Of a DNA stretch of 40,820 nucleotides, positions 35,296 to 40,820 are shown piece by piece. The stretch lies in contig JBCBGC010000069.1 of assembly GCA_038527215.1 (NCBI GenBank), positions 1 to 40,820 of the forward strand. Reading direction: 5' to 3'. The position numbers and the translations under genes were made by a program. The notes under the pieces were generated by a model. The model was not told the DNA's origin. It saw only the letters and a program-made list of their open reading frames with translations, and ran no database searches. The stretch is from JAWPMV01 sp038527215. Lineage in GTDB: Bacteria > Bacteroidota > Bacteroidia > J057. The first letter of the stretch is position 1. Each line of letters opens with the position of its first letter.

Positions 35296-36474
35296 ATGTA
35301 TCCAAGAATTAGTGATCTTATAAATGATGTGACTGGATGGGATATTTTACTTCCCATCCAGTCATTTGGTTTTTTTGTGGCCGTAGCCTTCATGGTGGCC
35401 TATTTTCTGCTGGAAAAAGAGCTGAAACGAATGACCGGCCTGGGTATTTTTTCTACGCGTCCGGTCAAAATGAAAGAAGGAGGTCCGATCGCCTTCCAAG
35501 ATATCATCCTTAACGTAGTGGTCTTTGGCCTGGTCGGATATAAGCTAGGCCTCATGGTCAAGGATTACAGTGCTTTTGCCGACAATCCACAGACCGCCAT
35601 TCTCTCCCTGGACGGCTATTGGCCGATAGGTTTATTGGCCGCAGCGCTCGCGGGAGGGTATAAGTTTTATCAATATCGGCAAAGGGCTGGCAGTAAAGTG
35701 GAGGAAAAAACGGTGCGGGTAGGCATCCATGATGATATCGGAACCATTTTCGTCCTCTCCTTTGTTTTTGGCATCCTCGGAGCCAAAATTTTTCACAACC
35801 TCGAGAATTGGGATCAATTTGTCAGCGATCCGATTGGCGCCTTACTGTCCTTTGATGGTCTGACCTATTATGGGGGCTTAATCATGGCTGCCGCGGCTAT
35901 TGCCTATTGGGTGATAAAAATTCGCAAGCAGCCTGTTCTTCCTTTTGCAGATGCTTTTGCCCCTATTTTGATCTTAGGGTATGGGATTGGCCGCATTGGC
36001 TGCCATGTCTCTGGAGATGGTGATTGGGGCATTGTTAACCCACATCCCAAACCAGATTGGTTATCCTGGCTACCGGATAGCTTTTGGGCCTATGACTATC
36101 CGCACAACGTGCTGGAGCAAGGCATTCCCATCGTGGACTGCGTAGGAAAATACTGCAAAGTATTACCGCAAGGCGTTTATCCCACGCCCTTGTATGAAGT
36201 CTTCATGGCTGGGTTTATTTTCCTGGGGCTATGGATGCTACGCAAGCGTTTGCCTTATTGGGGGCAGCTCTCAGGCATCTATTTGGTCTTGAATGGGATA
36301 GAGCGTTTCCTGATTGAAAAAATCCGGGTAAACCCCGATTATGCTATTGGCTCCTTTGGGTTTACCCAGGCCGAATTGATTTCCTCTCTGCTGGTATTGG
36401 CAGGCCTGGTACTTTTTTATTTCAGTACCTTTCGATGGAAAAAGTCTTACCCCTGGCATGAAGAAGCCCGCTAA
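35296..36474 (+). CDS. lgt: Prolipoprotein diacylglyceryl transferase
   Basis: About 392 residues from the ATG at 35296. A polytopic inner-membrane enzyme that moves diacylglycerol from phosphatidylglycerol to the lipobox Cys of prolipoproteins, the first step of lipoprotein making. The Lgt signature is seen as GYGIGRIGCHVSGDGDWG with Arg233, preceded by ILSFDGLTYYGGLIMA-type text (FDGLTYYGGL matches the conserved substrate helix). It is longer than E. coli Lgt (291) because of an N-terminal part and a loop (VEEKTVRVGIHDDIG), which is common in this phylum. It serves the many lipoproteins in this window. Its end overlaps the start of the next gene by 17 bases. Confidence 0.93.
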   Translation: MYPRISDLINDVTGWDILLPIQSFGFFVAVAFMVAYFLLEKELKRMTGLGIFSTRPVKMKEGGPIAFQDIILNVVVFGLVGYKLGLMVKDYSAFADNPQTAILSLDGYWPIGLLAAALAGGYKFYQYRQRAGSKVEEKTVRVGIHDDIGTIFVLSFVFGILGAKIFHNLENWDQFVSDPIGALLSFDGLTYYGGLIMAAAAIAYWVIKIRKQPVLPFADAFAPILILGYGIGRIGCHVSGDGDWGIVNPHPKPDWLSWLPDSFWAYDYPHNVLEQGIPIVDCVGKYCKVLPQGVYPTPLYEVFMAGFIFLGLWMLRKRLPYWGQLSGIYLVLNGIERFLIEKIRVNPDYAIGSFGFTQAELISSLLVLAGLVLFYFSTFRWKKSYPWHEEAR

Positions 36475-37528
36475 TTTCATCCGTCATCAGACCGATAAGG
36501 ACATTCAGGCTGAAGACCTGATGGATGAAGAAGGTATGTTCCAGCATTACACCCTTCGTGCTTCTGGGGGACAAAAACCCTTACGGGTCGATAAGTTTTT
36601 AGCGAACCTTTTACCCTTTACTACCCGCTCTCGCATCAAAAACGCCTCCCAAACCGGGTCTATTAGTGTCAATGGGCGGGAGGTGAAAATCTCGTATAAA
36701 GTCAAGCCGGGAGATGAGGTGAAATTGTTGCTGCCTTTTCCGCCCTCTCCTAAGTTGGAACCCGAAGATATTCCCCTGGACATCCGCTATGAGGATGAAA
36801 GTATGCTAATCCTGCATAAGCCGCCGGGCATGGTTTGTCATCCCTCATTAGGCCACCGTTCAGGAACCCTGATTCATGGCTTGCTGCATTACTTTGACCA
36901 GCTCCCTGCTCCCGCCAAAAAGCAGGAATTCCCTCGGCCAGGCCTGGTACACCGATTGGATAAGGACACCAGCGGCATCATGGTGATTGCCAAGACCGAG
37001 TATGCCATGGCTCATTTGTCCAAACAGTTTTTTGACCGCACCTCCGAGCGAGAATATCGGGCTATCGTTTGGGGAGATGTGAAGGAGGATGAAGGCACAG
37101 TGGTCGCCCATATTGGCCGGCATCCCAGACACCGAAAACTGTACTATGCCTATGCCGATGGCAGCGTAGGAAAGCATGCGGTGACCCATTATAAAGTCTT
37201 GGAACGCTTTGGCATCATGACCCTGGTTTCCTGTAAGCTGGAGACCGGCAGAACCCATCAGATTAGGGTGCACATGAAATCCATCGGCCATACCCTCTTC
37301 AATGATGTGATGTATGGTGGGGAAAAAATGCTCAGAGGGCCCCAAACCCAAAAATTTAAGCAGTATTATAAAAATTGTTTAGAGCTGCTGCCAAGGCAGG
37401 GCTTACACGCCAAAACCTTAAGCCTGGATCATCCTGTTACTGGAGAAAGAATTCACTTTGACAGTGAACTTTCTGAAGACATGGCGAGTTTATTAGAAAA
37501 GCTGAGGAAAGGCTATGGGCAGCGATAA
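36458..37528 (+). CDS. RluA-family pseudouridine synthase
   Basis: A 356-residue RNA-modifying enzyme. An S4 RNA-binding domain (about 42-100: LRVDKFLANLLPFTTRSRIK, then GSISVNGREVK) precedes the catalytic domain. The motif GLVHRLDKDTSGIMVIAK carries the catalytic Asp168, and GRTHQIRVHMKSIGH is the second RluA signature. It turns uridine into pseudouridine in rRNA or tRNA; the target (RluD-like 23S sites are likely from the S4 domain) is not certain. The start ATG lies inside the end of lgt, suggesting coupled translation; a second ATG 21 codons later is possible. Confidence 0.93.
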   Translation: MKKPANFIRHQTDKDIQAEDLMDEEGMFQHYTLRASGGQKPLRVDKFLANLLPFTTRSRIKNASQTGSISVNGREVKISYKVKPGDEVKLLLPFPPSPKLEPEDIPLDIRYEDESMLILHKPPGMVCHPSLGHRSGTLIHGLLHYFDQLPAPAKKQEFPRPGLVHRLDKDTSGIMVIAKTEYAMAHLSKQFFDRTSEREYRAIVWGDVKEDEGTVVAHIGRHPRHRKLYYAYADGSVGKHAVTHYKVLERFGIMTLVSCKLETGRTHQIRVHMKSIGHTLFNDVMYGGEKMLRGPQTQKFKQYYKNCLELLPRQGLHAKTLSLDHPVTGERIHFDSELSEDMASLLEKLRKGYGQR

Positions 37529-37619
37529 AAAAACAGCATTTTTTCGCAGCGTTTAGTTCCTTCCTTTCGTCTGTATAAAAAGCGACACCACCTTTCGCTC
37601 ACAGCATAGCCCGTTATAC

Positions 37620-38330
37620 ATGCGTACGTTCCTGGTTCTCAGTGCGATGTGCCTCCTATTTGTTTCTGGTCATACCCAGTCCATGGGGCATTTTGGCTTT
37701 TTGATAAAGAGAACGCATTCCACCCACCTTTTCAAATTCCCCAATAAACCCTTTCCGGAAAAAGGGTATTTTTCCTTTTTGCCTGAATATGGCTTCGGCT
37801 TCTACCTGGAAATCGCCGAGCATCCTTACCTCAGAGTTCGCCCTCAGTTGAATTATCATGTAAAGGGGTTTAATCATGTCATCAACTATACCCCGGCAGG
37901 TGGAGGCCCTAACCAAATGAAAACCCTCGCCAATCGCTTTCACTATGGGAGTTGGGATTTATTGGCGCAGGTCCATAGCCGGGGGCGCGGCTTAAGCCCT
38001 TATCTGATCCTGGGATTTCGAGGAGATTTTTTATTAAAAAAAGAAACCGAAAGTGAGGAATTGTGGAAGCAGGCCGGGCATGAGCTTGAAAGTTACCAAA
38101 CCTACCGTCCCTACAGCTTTGGGGCCGTGGCTGGAGCTGGAATAGAAATCATGGGCGGGGTAAGACTGGAGTGTGAAGGAAACCTGGATGTCTTGCAGGT
38201 CGTTCGCCAGCGTGATCTTCTGGTCCGAAATGCCATGTGGTCCGTCAATCTGGGCATCAACCTGGATCGTTTTTTTCCCGGTTCTACCAACCCCTACGCC
38301 TCCCTGCCATGCATCAGCGATAGCCCTTAG
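37620..38330 (+). CDS. Small outer-membrane beta-barrel protein
   Basis: A 236-residue protein with a signal peptide (about 1-20, ending SGHTQ). The rest shows alternating hydrophobic and polar residues with aromatic ends (YGFGFYLEIAEHPYLRVRPQ, YGSWDLLAQVHSRG, SPYLILGFRGDFLL, FGAVAGAGIEIMGGVRLE), as in the PorT-like or outer-membrane-barrel families of Bacteroidota, about eight strands. No enzyme motif is visible. Function unknown. It stands alone, about 90 bases after the pseudouridine synthase gene and 185 before the cellulase. Confidence 0.75.
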   Translation: MRTFLVLSAMCLLFVSGHTQSMGHFGFLIKRTHSTHLFKFPNKPFPEKGYFSFLPEYGFGFYLEIAEHPYLRVRPQLNYHVKGFNHVINYTPAGGGPNQMKTLANRFHYGSWDLLAQVHSRGRGLSPYLILGFRGDFLLKKETESEELWKQAGHELESYQTYRPYSFGAVAGAGIEIMGGVRLECEGNLDVLQVVRQRDLLVRNAMWSVNLGINLDRFFPGSTNPYASLPCISDSP

Positions 38331-38515
38331 GAGGCCAAACCCGAAATTTTATTGACCATTACAGCAGGACTTTACCATAGTCCTGATATTAGGGTTATCT
38401 TAATCAAAGAAAATATAAGAATAGCCATATATGTAAAGCGCCCGGACGTAAACGAATCTGTATTCCCCCTCTACGTTCTCCAGCATTTGCTTATTCATTT
38501 TAACCACCTGTTTTC

Positions 38516-40681
38516 ATGTATCCTTCACGCTTGAGTGTCGGGACCTTCCTGGCCTTTGCTTTATGCATCCTGCTCTCTCCTCATTCCTCTGCCCAATCTT
38601 CTCCCACCAGCTTGCACATCAAAGTGGATCAATTCGGCTACTTGCCGGGGGCAAAGAAAATCGCCGTCATTTCAGATCCCCAGCAAGGCTATAATGCTGC
38701 TGAAAGCTTCAGTCCAGCAGCCACCTATGAAGTCCATAAGGCTTCAGATGAAAGTGTGGTCCTTTCCCTTTCTACGGTGGCCTGGAATGGCGGGAATACC
38801 CACGCCCAATCCGGCGATAAAGTCTGGTGGGCAGATTTTTCTTCCTTAGAGACACCGGGAGAATATTATCTCTAAGACCCGGTAAACCAGGTTTCTTCGC
38901 CGGTTTTTAAGATTGGAAAAGAGGTGTATCAGCCTGTTTTGAAAGAAGCCGTCCGGACTTTTTTCTATCAAAGAAGTGGATTTGCCAAGCAGGCCCCTTA
39001 CGCGGATAGTCGGTGGACCGACGGTGCGTCTCATTTGGGAGCTGGGCAGGACCTGGATTGCCGGTTGGTAACCGATCCCAACAATGCGGCCACCAGCAAA
39101 GATCTTTCCGGCGGATGGTATGATGCCGGGGATTACAACAAATATGTCACTTTCACTTTTTCCCCTATGCATGATCTGCTGGCCGCTTATGAGCGTAATC
39201 CAGCTATCTGGGGAGATGATTTCAATATACCTGAATCAGGCAATGGAATTCCAGACTTGTTGGACGAGCTGAGGTGGGAACTGGATTGGCTGATGAAAAT
39301 GCAGTTGGATGATGGGAGTGCCCTGGCAAAAGTCTCCGTAACGGATTTTTCTGCGGCCAGCCCTCCCAGTGCAGACAACAACCCTCGATTCTATGGACCG
39401 GCCACGGCTTCTTCTACCCGCACCGTATGCAGTATTTTTGCCCACGCTGCCCTGGTCATGAAATCGGTAGGCGAGGCCAGCCTGGAAACCTATGCAGATA
39501 CCCTGGAAGCTCGGGCCATCAAAGCCTGGAATTGGATTGTAGCCAATCCTGCTACTTCTACCTATGATAACGCTGGCTTCTCCAGTGCTACGCCCGAGCA
39601 AAGTGCCTACTGGCAGGAAGCGGTTCGCACCACGGCAGCAGTGTATCTATTCGAGTTGACCGGCCAAAACAGCTATCGAGATTATTTTGATAATAACTAC
39701 ACTAACTTTCAGCCTTATCAGTGGACCTACTGGTATCCCTTCGAACCGGTATTCCAGGACGCGATGCTGTATTATACCCGTTTGCCCAATGCCACGGCCA
39801 GCGTAGTCCAGAATATCCAAGCCAATGCCATCAGTTCGGCCACCGCAAATAATAGCGACATGCTCCCCGCTTATCAAAATGGAGACGATGCCTATCGTGC
39901 CTATCTGGGAGACCAGAATTATGTCTGGGGCAGTAATATGGTAAAAGCGGAATCAGGCGGCATTCTGATGAGCATGAATGTCTATGGTCTGGACACCACC
40001 AACCAGGTAGATTATCGAGATGCTGCCGCCGGCTATATTCATTACCTGCACGGAGTCAATCCCGGAGCTTTTGTATTTCTAACCAATATGGGCGATTATG
40101 GAGCTGAAAATTCGGTCAACCAAATGTACCACGGCTGGTTTGGAGATGGCACGGATTTCGATCACGCGGTGAATTCGCCTAAAGGCCCCGCTTCCGGATA
40201 CCTGACCGGAGGCGCCAATCCCTCTTTTAGCCCTTCTCAAGGATACCTGGCTCCGCCGCAAGGGCAGCCTATCCAGAAATCCTATAAAGACTGGAATACC
40301 AGTTGGCCGGAAGACTCCTGGGAAATCACGGAACCTGCCATCTATTATCAGGGGGCCTATATCAAGCTGCTTTCGGCTTTTGTGGAGGAGGGAGAAGGTG
40401 GCGCTACGCCGGTAGAAGAGTTGGAAACCTCCCTGGGTATGCAGGTTTTTCCCAATCCCGCCAGCCATCGCATCCAAGTCGGCTTAGACATCAAAACGCC
40501 CTTAAAGGGGCAGCTTCAAATTTTATCCTTATTAGGGGAGGTAGTGTTGGAAAAAAAGGTAGATTTACCGGTCTCAGCTGGTCCGATCAGTCTGGAAGTG
40601 GAGGACCTGGCCCCCGGCGTGTATCTGGCTGTATGGCAGGGGAATAGCCAGCGTGGCTTCGTAAAATGGGTCAAGAAGTGA
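38516..40681 (+). pseudogene. GH9 cellulase with T9SS type A domain, broken by one stop codon
   Basis: One frame of 722 codons holds a whole secreted GH9 endoglucanase, but codon 120 (38873-38875) is TAA. Before it: a signal peptide ending HSSAQ and most of the cellulase N-terminal Ig-like domain (LHIKVDQFGYLPGAKKIAVI). After it the same frame goes on with DPVNQVSSPVFKIGKEVY, then the catalytic domain: GGWYDAGDYNKYV (catalytic Asp203 and Asp206), the YLHGVNPGAFVF region, and SWEITEPAIYYQ (catalytic acid probably Glu606). The last 80 residues are a sorting domain (MQVFPNPASHRIQVGL; LAPGVYLAVWQG). The stop stands where relatives have an aromatic residue (YY-x-YDPV), so one base change from a Tyr codon explains it. 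It may be decay, sequence error, or readthrough; everything else looks intact. Confidence 0.87.
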
Positions 40682-40743
40682 TTACCTAATTGTTAAATTT
40701 TCTTACTTTTTTGCGAAAAGTTCGAAAAAAATCACCCACTTTC

Positions 40744-40820
40744 TTGAATATATCATAATTAAAGCAATTAAGTGTTGCAAATGATGCAACAAAGGATGAC
40801 ATTAATTATGATATATTCAA
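40744..40820. repeat. Perfect nested inverted repeat at the window end
   Basis: Arms 40744-40762 and 40802-40820 are perfectly complementary over 19 bases. Inside them a 7-base pair of arms (40773-40779 and 40785-40791) closes a 5-base loop. The outer arms end exactly at the last base of the window. The structure is AT-rich and has no T-run after it in view. It could be a terminator-like hairpin, one end of a mobile element, or an assembly fold at a contig end. Confidence 0.7.

Noticed and set aside
1..40820. tRNA, rRNA, insertion sequence or prophage genes
   Set aside because: I looked for cloverleaf sequences, transposase motifs, integrases and phage genes and saw none.

Overview
The window looks like chromosomal DNA of a free-living member of the Bacteroidota. 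Saprospiria / Lewinella-like bacteria are my best guess. The signs are five proteins with type IX secretion (T9SS) C-terminal sorting domains of type A or B, a SusC/SusD pair, ten SprB-type repeats in one protein, many lipoproteins, general lack of Shine-Dalgarno sequences, and promoter-like TTTG / TAnnTTTG elements. The lineage is inferred from these gene families and was not tested.

Left part (1-9930), nearly all on the minus strand: a two-gene ion-driven motor module (MotA/TolQ/ZorA-like stator with a long coiled coil, overlapping a MotB/ZorB-like protein with an OmpA-type domain), followed by a separately terminated outer-membrane lipoprotein. Upstream lies a 1068-residue lipoprotein that joins ThuA-like, PQQ-dependent sugar dehydrogenase-like, PKD, cytochrome c and carbohydrate-binding parts. 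Next come a small orphan sorting-domain-like protein on the plus strand, an arylsulfatase lipoprotein and a YhiN-type flavoprotein.

Middle (9930-19890): a SusC/SusD pair in which susC is interrupted by a +1 shift in an A8 tract. Two secreted T9SS cargo proteins follow on the minus strand (one Omp28-like with a SprB-type repeat), then a UbiD-family decarboxylase.

Housekeeping and regulatory block (19890-26140): two related MarR-type regulators in tandem, floA (flotillin-like) and recA sharing a bidirectional terminator, a lipoprotein cyclophilin and a GroES-like co-chaperone. After this lies a 785-base gene-free stretch holding an orphan promoter and a strong terminator, which could define a small RNA of about 135 nt.

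Right part (26900-40820), plus strand: a large secreted M43-like metalloprotease with an altered zinc motif, a 1.6 kDa-residue-scale (1599 aa) SprB-repeat surface protein with a type B sorting domain, lgt, an RluA-type pseudouridine synthase, a small outer-membrane barrel protein, and a GH9 cellulase split by one in-frame stop codon. The last 77 bases form a perfect 19-bp inverted repeat that ends exactly at the window edge.

Together the genes describe a cell surface built for capture and oxidation of polysaccharide (SusCD, sulfatase, GH9, PQQ enzyme) and for adhesion or gliding, with ordinary core genes between. The most unusual items are the motor plus lipoprotein module, the orphan RNA candidate, and two single-base lesions in glycan-related genes, which may be real decay, recoding, or sequence error.
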